From the NCBI RefSeq assembly GCF_001279775.1, contig NZ_LGDG01000015.1, forward strand, positions 55,729 through 119,728: a DNA stretch of 64,000 bases, written 5' to 3'. How positions within the stretch are numbered: the stretch's first letter is position 1; every line of letters starts with the position of its first letter. This document shows positions 26,214-36,002 of this stretch, in pieces. The notes below the pieces were generated by a model. That model saw only the letters and a program-made list of their open reading frames with translations. It was not told the DNA's origin and did no database searches. Both the position numbers and the translations under genes were made by a program. The DNA is from Streptomyces sp. MMG1533 (GTDB lineage: Bacteria > Actinomycetota > Actinomycetes > Streptomycetales > Streptomycetaceae).

Positions 26214-27767
26214 TCAAGCGCCGCGCCGCACCTCGAAATGGTCGATGCGCTCCCCGCTCTGCGCCAGCGCGGACACCTTCAGTCGCGGCCGCGCCCCGCT
26301 CTCCGCCTCCACCGAGAGGAGGGAGAAGCCCCGGTAGCGCACCCGCGACCACTCCACGGTCTCCTGCGCGGACTGCTTCGCCTTGGTCCAGTGGAAGGTC
26401 TCGACCCACTCGCGGTCCGTGACGTGCCCCTCGTAGCTCTCCTTCACGCCCGACGGGAAGCCGTACAGGTCCTTGCCGCCACCGCCCGCGGTGACATACA
26501 CCGTCCCGTCCCGGGTCGGGTCCGTGGACCCGCCGATCGGGACCGGCCTGCCGACCTCGCCCTTTCTGATGGCATCGGTGCGCTCGTAGACATGGTTGTG
26601 TCCGTTGATCACCAGGTCCACCTGGTGCTCGGCGAACAGCGGCAGCCACTCGTCGCGGACCCCGCCGTCGGAGGCGTGCGAGGAGGTCGAGTACGCGCAG
26701 TGGTGGAAGAAGACGACGATGAAGTCCACCGAGGCGTCCGCCCGCAGCTCACCCAGCCGCCGGTCCAGCCATGCGGTCTGCTTCCCGTCCGTGTAGCCGA
26801 AGTTGGCGGGGATCTCGTACGACACGTCGTTCGCGTCCAGCGCCACGAAGCCAACGTTGCCGTACGTGAACGCGTACACGCCCGGTGCCCTGTCCGGGTC
26901 GAAGCCGCTGGCCGGGAGGGACCAGCGGGCCAGCTGGCCGCCGTAGCCGTCCGGCGAGTACCAGGCCTCCATGTCGTGGTTGCCGGTCGTCACCATCCAC
27001 GGCACGGACCTGGTGACCGGCTCGTTCTGCTTGAGGAACAGGTCCCAGAAGGCGGGGTCGTACCCGTCCGACTTCTCGCCCCGGCCGTTGACGTTCGCGT
27101 AGCAGATGTCGCCGGCGTGGAGGTGGAAGGCGGGGTCCTGGCGCAGCAGTACGTGGTCGTTGGCCTCGGCGGCCTTGCTGACGCCCTGGTCGCCGAACGC
27201 GGTGAACACGAACCGTTCCGGGCTCGCCGGGGCCGTGCGGAAGGTGCCGATGGTCTTCCTGCGCTCGGGGGCTGCCGGGTCGAAGCCCTCGTGGCCGACG
27301 CCGTAGTAGTACGTCGTGCCGGGGCGCAGACCGTCCAGGGCCGCGTGCAGGTAGTACTGGTCGAGCGCCGGCCGCACGCCCGTCACCCCGGGCGTGTGCA
27401 GGTCGCGCACCTCGGCCTCGATCTTCCGGCCCAGATCCTCGGGACGGGTCCCGATCCGGATGTACGGCCTCTTCACCGTGAGCGGCACCTGCCAGGAGAT
27501 CCGCATCTGCGTCTTCGGGTCGGCGCCGAAGGCGAGGTGGCGGCCGAAGGGGGTGACGACCGAGCCGTGGACACGCGCCGTCGGCGACGCGGCCGTCGTA
27601 CTCGGCGATCCGCTGCCCGAACATCCGGTCAGCAGCCCGCCCGCCACCGCGCCCGCGGTCACCAGCGTGCGGCGCCGGGACAGCTTCGTCCGCAGGTACT
27701 CGTGCTGTTCCGCCATGCTCATCCGGCGCGCGAGCCGAGGGGGAATGCCGAAGTCCGGTGTCTCCAT
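26214..27767 (-). CDS. purple-acid-phosphatase-like metallophosphoesterase, Tat lipoprotein
   Basis: ATG 27767 (METPDFGIPPRLARRMSMAE) gives 517 residues. A twin-arginine motif (LSRRRTLVTAGAVAGG) runs into lipobox LLTGC, so it is probably Tat-exported and lipid-anchored. An N-terminal fibronectin-like PAP domain (TQMRISWQVPLTVKRPYIRI ... LDGLRPGTTYYYGVG) precedes the metallophosphatase domain. The five metal-ligand blocks are present: FGDQGVS, HAGDICYANV, TTGNHDMEAW, VFFHHCAYST and INGHNHVYERT. It likely hydrolyses phosphomonoesters outside the membrane. It is divergent from leuB. Confidence 0.92.
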   Translation of the reverse strand: METPDFGIPPRLARRMSMAEQHEYLRTKLSRRRTLVTAGAVAGGLLTGCSGSGSPSTTAASPTARVHGSVVTPFGRHLAFGADPKTQMRISWQVPLTVKRPYIRIGTRPEDLGRKIEAEVRDLHTPGVTGVRPALDQYYLHAALDGLRPGTTYYYGVGHEGFDPAAPERRKTIGTFRTAPASPERFVFTAFGDQGVSKAAEANDHVLLRQDPAFHLHAGDICYANVNGRGEKSDGYDPAFWDLFLKQNEPVTRSVPWMVTTGNHDMEAWYSPDGYGGQLARWSLPASGFDPDRAPGVYAFTYGNVGFVALDANDVSYEIPANFGYTDGKQTAWLDRRLGELRADASVDFIVVFFHHCAYSTSSHASDGGVRDEWLPLFAEHQVDLVINGHNHVYERTDAIRKGEVGRPVPIGGSTDPTRDGTVYVTAGGGGKDLYGFPSGVKESYEGHVTDREWVETFHWTKAKQSAQETVEWSRVRYRGFSLLSVEAESGARPRLKVSALAQSGERIDHFEVRRGA

Positions 27768-27909
27768 GAAGGTGAACTTCCCAGCAAAGCCCAACACCCG
27801 CCCCACATACGGGTGAACGGCAACCGAAGGGCTGACGCCGTCCCCCATGCGGGTGTCCGAATCGCGGACGGCCCGTGTCATCCCGTGGGACCAGGAGTAC
27901 GGTGCCGAC

Positions 27910-28953
27910 ATGTCTCGCAGCCTCAATCTCGCAGTGATCCCCGGTGACGGCATCGGCCAGGAAGTCGTGGCCGAAGGCCTGAAGGTCCTCTCCGCCGTCC
28001 TCCCGCAGGATGTGAAGCTGGAGACCAAGGAGTTCGACTTCGGCGCCAAGCGCTACCACGCCACCGGTGAGACCCTCACCGACGCGGACGCCGAGGCCCT
28101 CAAGCAGCACGACGCCATCCTGCTCGGCGCGATCGGTGACCCGTCGGTCCCGTCCGGTGTCCTTGAGCGCGGCTTCCTGCTGAAGCTCCGGTTCCTTTTC
28201 GACCACCACGTCAACCTGCGTCCGTCGAAGCTCCTGCCGGGTGTCGCCACCCCGCTCGCCGGCGAGCCCGAGATCGACTTCGTCGTGGTCCGCGAGGGCA
28301 CCGAGGGTCCGTACACCGGCAACGGCGGCACCATCCGCAAGGGCACGCCGCACGAGGTCGCCACCGAGGTCTCCGTCAACACGGCCTTCGGTGTCGAGCG
28401 CGTGGTGCGTGACGCCTTCGCCCGTGCCCAGGCCCGCCCGCGCAAGAAGCTCGCGCTGATCCACAAGAACAACGTGCTGACCTTCGCGGGTCACCTGTGG
28501 ACCGACATCTTCAACAAGGTCGCCGCGGAGTTCCCCGACGTCACCACCGAGTACATGCACGTGGACGCGGCGACCATCTACCTGGTCACGCAGCCCGAGC
28601 GCTTCGACGTGATCGTCACCGACAACCTCTTCGGTGACATCATCACCGACCTCGCCGCGGCCGTCTCCGGCGGCATCGGCGTCGCCGCGAGCGGGAACAT
28701 CAACCCCTCCGGCGAGTTCCCGTCCATGTTCGAGCCCGTCCACGGCTCGGCCCCGGACATCGCCGGTCAGGGCAAGGCCGACCCCACCGCCACGGTCCTG
28801 TCCGTCGCCCTCCTGCTGCGTCACCTCGGCTACGAGGCCGAGGCCGCGCGCATCGAGGACGCCGTCTCCGCCGATCTCGCGGAGCGCACCGGCAAGCCGG
28901 CCCGCAGCACCTCCGAGATCGGCGACGCGCTCGCCGTACGAGTAGCCGGCTGA
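27910..28953 (+). CDS. leuB: 3-isopropylmalate dehydrogenase
   Basis: ATG 27910 follows AGGAG and gives 347 residues. The beta-decarboxylating dehydrogenase core is clear: [38 protein letters not shown] (substrate Arg residues), [45 protein letters not shown] (metal Asp residues) and [20 protein letters not shown]. It oxidises 3-isopropylmalate in leucine synthesis with NAD. It is separate from leuCD and followed by its own terminator. Confidence 0.97.
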   Translation: MSRSLNLAVIPGDGIGQEVVAEGLKVLSAVLPQDVKLETKEFDFGAKRYHATGETLTDADAEALKQHDAILLGAIGDPSVPSGVLERGFLLKLRFLFDHHVNLRPSKLLPGVATPLAGEPEIDFVVVREGTEGPYTGNGGTIRKGTPHEVATEVSVNTAFGVERVVRDAFARAQARPRKKLALIHKNNVLTFAGHLWTDIFNKVAAEFPDVTTEYMHVDAATIYLVTQPERFDVIVTDNLFGDIITDLAAAVSGGIGVAASGNINPSGEFPSMFEPVHGSAPDIAGQGKADPTATVLSVALLLRHLGYEAEAARIEDAVSADLAERTGKPARSTSEIGDALAVRVAG

Positions 28954-28978
28954 CCTGCCGCGCTCCTCGATCTCTTTC

Positions 28979-29014
28979 GAAGCCGCCGGGTCACTCCGTA
29001 CCCGGCGGCTTTCG
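28979..29014 (+). terminator. leuB terminator hairpin
   Basis: CGAAGCCGCCGGGT (28979-28992) pairs with ACCCGGCGGCTTTCG (29000-29014), 25 nt after the leuB stop, with one bulge and a 7-nt loop. Confidence 0.85.
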
Positions 29015-29205
29015 TATGTCCCCGCCGGGTGCCACCATCATCCCCTGGGTCGCATTCACGCTGTTTTCGTCCACGGCCTCCGTCGCGCGATAATCGAACG
29101 CGGAGCCGCGGAATGAGGGAATGCTCGGACGTCCTAGCACTGGCCACTGGCAGTACGGGCGTGAGCGCGGCCCGTCACTATCCGACCGGTGAAGGACAAC
29201 CACTC

Positions 29206-30294
29206 ATGACGACGCCCACGATCGAGCTCAAGCCCTCCGCCAGCCCGCTCTCCGCCGCCGAACGCGACGCGATCCTGGCCAACCCCGGGTTCGGCCGCCA
29301 CTTCACCGACCACATGGTGACGATCAAGTGGACCGAGGGCCGCGGCTGGCACGACGCGCAGCTCGTCCCGTACGGGCCGATCTCCCTCGACCCCTCCACC
29401 CACGTGCTCCACTACGGCCAGGAGATCTTCGAGGGCCTGAAGGCGTACCGCCAGGCCGACGGCTCGGTCGCGGTCTTCCGCCCGGAGGCCAACGCGCGGC
29501 GCTTCCGCAACTCCGCCCGCCGCATGGCCATGGCCGAGCTGCCGGAGGAGCTGTTCATCGAGGCACTCGACGCGCTGCTCGCCCAGGACGGCGACTGGGT
29601 TCCGCCGCACGGCGGCGAGGAGTCCCTCTATCTGCGTCCGTTCATGTTCGCGACGGAGGCCGCGCTCGGCGTGCACCCGGCGAACGAGTACCTGTTCATG
29701 CTGATCGCCTCCCCGTCCGGCGCCTACTTCGCCGGCGGCGTCAAGCCGGTCACCATCTGGGTCTCCGAGGACTACGTCCGTGCCGTCCCCGGCGGCACCG
29801 GCGACGCCAAGACGGGCGGCAACTACGCGGCCTCCCTGCTCCCGCAGGCCGAGGCCGCCAAGAACGGCTGCGACCAGGTCGTCTACCTCGACGCGGTGAC
29901 CCGCACCAAGGTCGAGGAGTCCGGCAGCATGAACATCGCCTTCGTCTACGGCGACCGGATCGTCACCCCCGAGCTGACCGGCTCGATCCTCGAGGGCATC
30001 ACCCGTGACTCCCTCCTCCAGGTCGCCCGCGACCTCGGTTACACCGCGGAGGAAGGTGTCGTCACCCTCCGGCAGTGGCGCGAGGACGCCGCCTCCGGCG
30101 CCCTGACCGAGGTCTTCGCCTGCGGCACCGCCGCCGTGGTCACCCCCATCGGCCACGCCAAGACCAAGGACGCCGCCTGGACCCACGGCGACGGCAACCC
30201 CGGCCCGGTCACCCTGCGCCTGCGCGAGGCCCTGCTCGGCATCCAGCGGGGCGCCACGGAGGACAAGCACGGCTGGATGCACAAGCTCGGCTAG
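29206..30294 (+). CDS. ilvE: branched-chain amino-acid aminotransferase
   Basis: ATG 29206 follows GAAGGA and gives 362 residues ([20 protein letters not shown]). It is a fold-type IV PLP enzyme: [20 protein letters not shown], Lys in [20 protein letters not shown] (Schiff base), [16 protein letters not shown] and [16 protein letters not shown]. It performs the last step of Val, Leu and Ile synthesis and the first step of their breakdown. The 252-nt gap after leuB contains the leuB terminator and no obvious leader peptide rich in branched-chain residues. Confidence 0.97.
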   Translation: MTTPTIELKPSASPLSAAERDAILANPGFGRHFTDHMVTIKWTEGRGWHDAQLVPYGPISLDPSTHVLHYGQEIFEGLKAYRQADGSVAVFRPEANARRFRNSARRMAMAELPEELFIEALDALLAQDGDWVPPHGGEESLYLRPFMFATEAALGVHPANEYLFMLIASPSGAYFAGGVKPVTIWVSEDYVRAVPGGTGDAKTGGNYAASLLPQAEAAKNGCDQVVYLDAVTRTKVEESGSMNIAFVYGDRIVTPELTGSILEGITRDSLLQVARDLGYTAEEGVVTLRQWREDAASGALTEVFACGTAAVVTPIGHAKTKDAAWTHGDGNPGPVTLRLREALLGIQRGATEDKHGWMHKLG

Positions 30295-30413
30295 TTCTCG
30301 GCAGTACGCGGCTGGTTCTCCACCGCGTCCAGTTCTTTCTCCACCGCTTCGCTCAGGGCCGCCCCGGACTCCGCGTCCGCGGCGGCCCTCGGGCGCTCGC
30401 GGCCCGTCGGCAT
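30291..30413 (-). CDS. possible small acidic protein, 40 residues
   Basis: An ATG-start ORF antisense to the 3' end of ilvE encodes [20 protein letters not shown] then [20 protein letters not shown]. Third positions are G/C-rich and the protein would be a charged helix, but the ribosome-binding site is weak (GAGA at 9 nt). It overlaps the ilvE stop by 4 nt. It fits the general shape of a real tiny gene in the 30295-30651 gap. I am not confident. Confidence 0.3.
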   Translation of the reverse strand: MPTGRERPRAAADAESGAALSEAVEKELDAVENQPRTAEN

Positions 30414-30554
30414 GGATGATTCTCGGCCACGTACGGGAGTTCCCGGACGAGAGCCTCCTCGCGGACGTGTGACCTCCCGCCCGGGTTGTACGCAATAAGG
30501 CCGATTGACCCGGTAGTCGATGGTGCGTTTGCCTCGAAGGGAGCCCTTGGCCCT

Positions 30555-30620
30555 GCCGGCGGGCCGGCGGGCCGGCAGGCAGGCGGGCCGGCAGGCAGGC
30601 AGGCGGGCGCGGGGGCGGGG
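30555..30620. repeat. GGCAGGCAGGCGGGCC low-complexity repeat
   Basis: A run of 4-8 bp units (CCGGCGGG and GGCAGGCA types) lies just before the ribosome-binding site of the first beta-propeller gene. It is likely slippage-prone. The rest of the 30295-30651 gap shows no other gene than the small antisense candidate. Confidence 0.8.
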
Positions 30621-30651
30621 TGAAGCGTCCATGGGGACCACAGGGGGGAAC

Positions 30652-32742
30652 ATGTCCAGAGTCGTACATGTGTCCAGAGGCTCTTTAGGTGCGGTGCTGT
30701 TGCTCGCGCTCGCCGGAGCCGCCGTTCCGAGTGCCGCCGCGGCACCGCACGCACCGCACACACCGAGCGTCGAACGGGTCAGCACCGCCGCCGACGGCAC
30801 CCAGGCCGACGGGCCGTCCGACGGCGCCGCGATCAGCGCCGACGGCCGGCATATCGCGTTCACGTCCACCGCGCCGAGCTTCGGCTGCGCGAACTTCTTC
30901 CCGTGCCTGCTGGTGAAGGACCTGGCCACCGGCGGGATCGCCAGGATCGACCTCGGCAGCGGCTACACGTACGGCTCGCCGATGCCGAGCGCCGACGGGA
31001 GCCGTATCGCCTATTCCGCGGGCATCCGGTTCCCGGCCCCGTACCTGTACGACAGAGCCACCGGCCGCTCGGAGCGGCTGTGGCCCGAGAACCCGCCCGG
31101 TTCCAACGAGTTGGGCGGCGTGCAGTCGATCAGCCCGGACGGCACGCACGTCGCGTACACCATCGGCAACCGCAACGGCCCACAGGGCTCTCGGCTCCTG
31201 TACGTCCGCGACACGGCCACCGGCACCGACGAACTGATCTCACCGGCCGAGGAGGGCTCGAAGCGCGGGGCCTCGGTGAGTGGCGACGGCGAGCGGGTCG
31301 CCTACCAGGTCCCGGGGCCCACCGAGGAGGACCCGGACGACGTCTTCGTCAAGGACCGGACGACGGGCGAGCGGATCCAGGCCGACACGGGCCTCGGCCA
31401 GGCCACACTGATCCGCATCACGGCGGACGGCCGCCGCGTCCTCCTCGATGCCGAGAGCGGCGTGTACGTCCACGACCTCCGCACGGGCGAGTCGCGGCGC
31501 GTGGCCGAGGGGCGGCCTTTCTCCGCCACGGCGGACGGCCGGTACTCCGTCGTCGCGGGCGAGGACGGCGTGCGGGTGCGCGACCTGCGGACGGGCCGGC
31601 GCGGGGCGGTTCTCCCGGCGGACGCCCAGTTGGGATCGGAGATGCTGGCTGCCAAGGGGCGTGCGGTGGCGTTCGGTTCGAGGGCGTCCCACCTGGTGGC
31701 GGGCGACACCAACGGGGAGCCGGACGTGTTCGTCTTCTCGGGCGAGCTCCGGGAGAACCCGGACCCGATGCCGTCCGTCACCGAACGGATCAGCATGACG
31801 TCGGACGGGCAGCAACGTCCCGGGGCGTCCTACGACCCGGTGATGGGGGAGGACAAGGTCGTCGCCTTCACCTCGCAGGGGACCGACGACCCGAACGACA
31901 CGAACGTGTTCGTCAACGCGGCCGGCGGCCTCTCCCAGGTCAACTCCCCTGCACAGGGCCCCTCGCACGAGGGCACTCCCTGCTACAGCGGACGCGAGGT
32001 CGGCTACGTGGCCCCGCTCGCATCCGACGGAGGCCCGGAGGTCAACATCCGCAACCGCGCGGTCGGCAAGCTGACCGGCCTTCGCTCCTATCAGGGCGTC
32101 CGCTTCACCTGGATGGGACAGCCCAGCGTGGACCCCACCTGCCAGTGGATCACCTACGCCGCCACCCTGCCCGCCACCGACGCCGACCCGCACCCTCAAG
32201 CCCGCGTCTACCGCTTCAAGTTCAACGGCGGCACGACCGACGTGGTCAGCGAGCCCTCGGGCAAGTCGGCGGGCAACCCGTCGATCAACTACGGCGGCCG
32301 GTACATCGCCTTCGAACAGGACGGCGACATCTACGTCCGCGACCTGGACACCGGCGCCCTGGAGAAGGCCGGCAGCGGCTGCACGGCCCCCTCTCTCAGC
32401 GCGGACGGCCGCAAGGTCGCCTTCCAGCAGGGCCGGGACGTCCACGTCCGCGACCTCGACACCGGGACCACGACCCGGGTCAAGGGCGCGCAGCCCTCGC
32501 TCTCCGGGGACGGCACGCATGTCGCGTACACCTCGGGCCGTTCCGTGTACCTGCTCGAACTCGCCACCGGAAAGCGGCAGTTGATCAGCGTCGACCGCTG
32601 GGGCGGCCGCAACGACCTCCCGGCCCGGCACCCCTCCGTGAACACCGACGGCACGACCGTCGCGTTCGAGTCGGCGTCACCCGATCTGGTGGAGGGAGAC
32701 ACCAACGGGGTGGCGGACGTCTTCCTGCGGACAGTGCAATGA
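30652..32742 (+). CDS. secreted TolB/WD40-like beta-propeller protein
   Basis: ATG 30652 (MSRVVHVSRGSLGAVLLLAL) directly follows GGGGGGAA and starts a clean Sec signal peptide, cut about AAA|APHAPHTPS; ATG 30631 is an alternative. The ~696-residue protein is built of many propeller blades with the pattern (S/T)xDGRxVAFxS and VxVRDLxTG, e.g. GAAISADGRHIAFTSTAP, GDIYVRDLDTGALEKAG and RDVHVRDLDTGTTTRVKG. Such PD40 repeats usually mediate binding, not catalysis. It overlaps the next propeller gene region by an ATGA junction, so the two are probably co-expressed and paralogous. Confidence 0.85.
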   Translation: MSRVVHVSRGSLGAVLLLALAGAAVPSAAAAPHAPHTPSVERVSTAADGTQADGPSDGAAISADGRHIAFTSTAPSFGCANFFPCLLVKDLATGGIARIDLGSGYTYGSPMPSADGSRIAYSAGIRFPAPYLYDRATGRSERLWPENPPGSNELGGVQSISPDGTHVAYTIGNRNGPQGSRLLYVRDTATGTDELISPAEEGSKRGASVSGDGERVAYQVPGPTEEDPDDVFVKDRTTGERIQADTGLGQATLIRITADGRRVLLDAESGVYVHDLRTGESRRVAEGRPFSATADGRYSVVAGEDGVRVRDLRTGRRGAVLPADAQLGSEMLAAKGRAVAFGSRASHLVAGDTNGEPDVFVFSGELRENPDPMPSVTERISMTSDGQQRPGASYDPVMGEDKVVAFTSQGTDDPNDTNVFVNAAGGLSQVNSPAQGPSHEGTPCYSGREVGYVAPLASDGGPEVNIRNRAVGKLTGLRSYQGVRFTWMGQPSVDPTCQWITYAATLPATDADPHPQARVYRFKFNGGTTDVVSEPSGKSAGNPSINYGGRYIAFEQDGDIYVRDLDTGALEKAGSGCTAPSLSADGRKVAFQQGRDVHVRDLDTGTTTRVKGAQPSLSGDGTHVAYTSGRSVYLLELATGKRQLISVDRWGGRNDLPARHPSVNTDGTTVAFESASPDLVEGDTNGVADVFLRTVQ

Positions 32743-32756
32743 CAACGAACGACCAC

Positions 32757-32828
32757 GGGAATGACCATGCACGGCAACACGGGGGAATGACCATGCACGG
32801 CAACAACGGGGGAACAACCATGCGCACG
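32757..32828 (+). repeat. tandem repeat carrying repeated ribosome-binding site plus ATG
   Basis: The unit (G)GGGGAATGACCATGCACG is present twice (about 32757 and 32781) and a third, diverged copy (GGGGGAACAACCATGCGC, from 32808) provides the likely start of the second propeller gene. Each copy has its own GGGGG site and ATG codons in the same frame. Confidence 0.85.
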
Positions 32829-34088
32829 AAGAAGCACCGCGCCGCCTTGGCGGCCACCGTCGCCGCGGCCACGGCCGCCATGGCGCTCACCGGATCCGCG
32901 GCGAGCGCCGCACCCAGGGCCCCGCACACGGAGAAGGCGAGCGTGGCCCCGGACGGCACGGACGGCAACGGCGCCTCCGGCGGACCGAGTCTGAGCGCGA
33001 ACGGCCGTTACCTGGCCTTCGTCTCCGACGCCGACAACCTTGTCGCGGGCGACACCAACGGCACCGCCGACGCCTTCGTACGCGACCTGAAGACCGGCAC
33101 CACCCGCCTGGCGAGCACCGCGGAGGACGGCGGCCCGTGGGACGGTCACGTCCTGGACGTCTCCCTGAGCGCCGATGGCCGGTATCTGGCGTTCACCTCC
33201 AACCCCACCTACAACACCGCCGACAACCACATCTGGGTCAAGGACCTGAAGAACGGCGCCGTCCAGCGGATCGACGACTCCTTCGACACGGGCTACGAGG
33301 CCGCCGCCGGCCCTGCTCTCAGCGCCGACGGCCGCTATGTCGCCCTCGTCGCCCTGCACACGAGCTTCGAAGGGCCGCCGGGGGACAGGTCGAGCCGGGT
33401 CTACCGCGTCGACCGCGTCACCGGCGAGACCGTCCGCATCAGCCAGGTGCCAGGCGAGGGCGCCTGGAAGTCCGCCGCCACCCGCCCGTCCATCAGCGCC
33501 GACGGCAGCCGGGTCGGCTACCAGTTCTTCGTCCCGTACCCCACCCGGGGCGACTGGAGCGACGCCTACGTCCGTGATGTGCCGAGCGGCGAGCTGTTCC
33601 AGGCCGACAAGGCACCGGACGGCAAGGTCTCCGACGGGCAGACCGAGTTCCCGCAGGTCAGTGCCGACGGCCGGTACGCGGTCTTCAACTCGCTCGACTC
33701 CCAGCTGACCCCGGGCGACACCAACAACGGGCACAACGCCTTCCTCCGTGACCTGAAGACGGGGAAGCTGCGGCGGATCGACGCCGCCGACCCGGCCGCC
33801 TCCACCGCCTATCCCCGGCTCAGCGCCGACAGCCGGTACCTCGTGTTCGGTTCGTCCGACCCTGCCGACCCGAACCGCGCACGCCAGGCGTACGTGCGCG
33901 ATCTGCGGACCGGACGCACGGTGCTCGCCAGCCCCTCGGTGCAGGGCGGGCCGAGCGGCTCCTACGGGGTGTCCTTCCCGGTGATCGACCGGCACGGCCG
34001 CCAGGTCGCCTTCAGCAGCAGTGCCGCCGACCTGGTGCCCGGTGACACCTACGACACCACGCACGTCTTCGTCCGCCACCTGCGGTGA
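32820..34088 (+). CDS. secreted TolB/WD40-like beta-propeller protein
   Basis: ATG 32820 (MRTKKHRAALAATVAAATAA) follows GGGGGA by 8 nt and starts a standard signal peptide ending ASAAPRA; upstream in-frame ATGs at 32739, 32787 and others are alternatives. The ~422-residue protein has repeated propeller blades: GPSLSANGRYLAFVSDADNL, DAFVRDLKTGTTRLAST, FPQVSADGRYAVFNSLDSQL and AFLRDLKTGKLRRIDA. It resembles the preceding gene product and probably arose by duplication. Function unknown; likely extracellular binding. Confidence 0.85.
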   Translation: MRTKKHRAALAATVAAATAAMALTGSAASAAPRAPHTEKASVAPDGTDGNGASGGPSLSANGRYLAFVSDADNLVAGDTNGTADAFVRDLKTGTTRLASTAEDGGPWDGHVLDVSLSADGRYLAFTSNPTYNTADNHIWVKDLKNGAVQRIDDSFDTGYEAAAGPALSADGRYVALVALHTSFEGPPGDRSSRVYRVDRVTGETVRISQVPGEGAWKSAATRPSISADGSRVGYQFFVPYPTRGDWSDAYVRDVPSGELFQADKAPDGKVSDGQTEFPQVSADGRYAVFNSLDSQLTPGDTNNGHNAFLRDLKTGKLRRIDAADPAASTAYPRLSADSRYLVFGSSDPADPNRARQAYVRDLRTGRTVLASPSVQGGPSGSYGVSFPVIDRHGRQVAFSSSAADLVPGDTYDTTHVFVRHLR

Positions 34089-34169
34089 TCAACCGAGTGC
34101 TCGCATCCTGAGACGGACGGTGAGCGCGGGGGCGGTCTGTGCCAGACTGCCTCCGTGCTCTCGTTCGCC

Positions 34170-34205
34170 ATGATTATTGGCAGCAGGCGCGCCGGTCCGC
34201 AGTGA
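34170..34205 (+). CDS. cimA leader peptide (attenuator)
   Basis: This 11-codon ORF reads MIIGSRRAGPQ with two consecutive Ile codons right after the start. An in-frame GTG at 34155 would give MLSFAMIIGSRRAGPQ. A stem-loop plus T-run terminator lies 56 nt after its stop, ahead of cimA. The Ile-Ile pair fits sensing of isoleucine, the end product of the citramalate route. The ribosome-binding site is weak. Confidence 0.75.
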   Translation: MIIGSRRAGPQ

Positions 34206-34260
34206 CCGCCACGTACGACCAGGTACGGGCGGACACCGTCGTCCTCGACCCGCGCGCAGA

Positions 34261-34285
34261 CCTCTCGCACCCGCGAGAGGTTTTT
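34261..34285 (+). terminator. cimA attenuator terminator
   Basis: CCTCTCGC (34261-34268), an ACCC loop and GCGAGAGG (34273-34280) form a perfect 8-bp stem followed by TTTTT. It lies 112 nt before cimA and after the Ile-Ile leader peptide, matching the ilvB arrangement. The whole 34089-34396 gap is accounted for by the promoter, leader ORF and this element. Confidence 0.85.
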
Positions 34286-34396
34286 CGCATTTCTGGCCCA
34301 CCCGCAGCCGGAGGCGAGAGCGCGAGGGACCATGTGGGGACGGTGGAGCCGGTCATTCCGGTACAGACCGAGATCCGACACAGGAGCCTTGACATC

Positions 34397-36001
34397 ATGA
34401 CCGAACCCAGCGAACTCGACGATTCGTTCCACGTCTTCGACACCACCCTGCGCGACGGCGCGCAGCGCGAGGGCATCAACCTGACCGTCGCGGACAAGCT
34501 GGCCATCGCACGGCACCTGGACGACTTCGGCGTGGGCTTCATCGAGGGCGGCTGGCCCGGCGCCAACCCGAGGGACACCGAGTTCTTCGCCCGCGCGCGC
34601 CAGGAGATCGACTTCAAGCACGCCCAGCTGGTCGCCTTCGGCGCCACCCGCCGGGCCGGCGCCAAGGCCGCCGAGGACCCCCAGGTCAAGGCGCTCCTGG
34701 ACTCGGGCGCCGAGGTGATCACCCTGGTCGCCAAGTCGCACGACCGGCATGTCGAGCTCGCCCTGCGTACCACGCTGGACGAGAACCTGGAGATGGTCCG
34801 CGACACGGTGTCCCACCTGAAGGGGCAGGGCCGCCGCGTCTTCGTCGACTGCGAGCACTTCTTCGACGGCTACCGCGGAAACCCGGAGTACGCGAAGGCG
34901 GTCGTACGGGCGGCGTCCGAGGCCGGCGCCGACGTGGTCATCCTCTGCGACACCAACGGCGGCATGCTCCCCGCGCAGATCCAGGCGGTCGTCTCCACGG
35001 TTCTCGCGGACACCGGCGCCCGCCTCGGCATCCACACCCAGGACGACACGGGTTGCGCGGTGGCGAACACGCTGGCCGCGGTGGACGCGGGCGCGACCCA
35101 CGTGCAGTGCACGGCGAACGGCTACGGCGAGCGGGTCGGCAACGCCAACCTGTTCCCGGTCGTGGCGGCCCTGGAGCTCAAGTACGGCAAGAAGGTCCTG
35201 CCCGACGGCAAGCTGCGCGAGATGACACGCATCTCGCACGCGATCGCCGAGGTCGTGAACCTCACCCCCTCCACCCACCAGCCCTACGTCGGTGTCTCGG
35301 CCTTCGCTCACAAGGCCGGCCTGCACGCCTCCGCCATCAAGGTCGACCCCGACCTCTACCAGCACATCGACCCCGAGCAGGTCGGCAACACCATGCGGAT
35401 GCTGGTCTCCGACATGGCGGGCCGCGCGTCCATCGAGCTCAAGGGCAAGGAACTCGGCATCGACCTCGGCGGCGACCGCGAGCTGGTCGGCCGGGTGGTC
35501 GAGCGGGTGAAGGAGCGTGAGCTCAAGGGCTACACGTACGAGGCGGCCGACGCGTCCTTCGAGCTGCTGCTCCGCACCGAGGTCGAGGGCAAGCCCCTCA
35601 AGTACTTCGAGGTCGAGTCCTGGCGAGCGATCGTCGAGGACCGCCCCGACGGCACCCACGCCAACGAGGCCACGGTCAAGCTCTACGCCAAGGGCGAGCG
35701 CATCGTCGCCACGGCGGAGGGCAACGGCCCGGTCAACGCCCTCGACCGCGCGCTCAGGGTGGCGTTGGAGAAGATCTACCCCCAGCTCGCCAAGCTCGAC
35801 CTCGTCGACTACAAGGTCCGCATCCTCGAAGGCGTCCACGGCACCCAGTCCACGACCCGCGTCCTGATCTCCACGTCCGACGGGGCGGGGGAGTGGTCGA
35901 CGGTGGGCGTCGCCAAGAACGTCATCGCGGCGTCGTGGCAGGCCCTGGAGGACGCTTACACGTATGGGCTGCTGCGGGCGGGCGTGGCACCGGCCGAGTA
36001 G
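34397..36001 (+). CDS. cimA: (R)-citramalate synthase
   Basis: ATG 34397 follows CAGGAG and gives 534 residues. The DRE-TIM metallolyase signature is HVFDTTLRDGAQREG, followed by CEHFFDGYRGNPEYA, CDTNGGMLPAQIQAVV and the metal-binding HTQDDTGCAVANTLAAVDAG. C-terminal part (FAHKAGLHASAIKVDP; then a LeuA-dimer-type regulatory domain GTHANEATVKLYAKGERIVA) fits the CimA/LeuA family. It condenses pyruvate and acetyl-CoA to citramalate, a threonine-independent source of 2-oxobutyrate for isoleucine. The Ile-type attenuator upstream supports CimA over LeuA. Confidence 0.93.
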   Translation: MTEPSELDDSFHVFDTTLRDGAQREGINLTVADKLAIARHLDDFGVGFIEGGWPGANPRDTEFFARARQEIDFKHAQLVAFGATRRAGAKAAEDPQVKALLDSGAEVITLVAKSHDRHVELALRTTLDENLEMVRDTVSHLKGQGRRVFVDCEHFFDGYRGNPEYAKAVVRAASEAGADVVILCDTNGGMLPAQIQAVVSTVLADTGARLGIHTQDDTGCAVANTLAAVDAGATHVQCTANGYGERVGNANLFPVVAALELKYGKKVLPDGKLREMTRISHAIAEVVNLTPSTHQPYVGVSAFAHKAGLHASAIKVDPDLYQHIDPEQVGNTMRMLVSDMAGRASIELKGKELGIDLGGDRELVGRVVERVKERELKGYTYEAADASFELLLRTEVEGKPLKYFEVESWRAIVEDRPDGTHANEATVKLYAKGERIVATAEGNGPVNALDRALRVALEKIYPQLAKLDLVDYKVRILEGVHGTQSTTRVLISTSDGAGEWSTVGVAKNVIAASWQALEDAYTYGLLRAGVAPAE

Positions 36002-36002
36002 G

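Noticed and set aside
30555..30620. CRISPR-like or short regularly spaced repeat
   Set aside because: It is a simple 4-8 bp low-complexity run without spacers. No CRISPR array or cas gene is visible anywhere in the window.
30903..32738. Long open frame upstream of the second beta-propeller gene
   Set aside because: It is an out-of-frame reading of the first propeller gene (Arg/Pro/Gly-rich). Only the part from 32820 has a signal peptide and propeller repeats.
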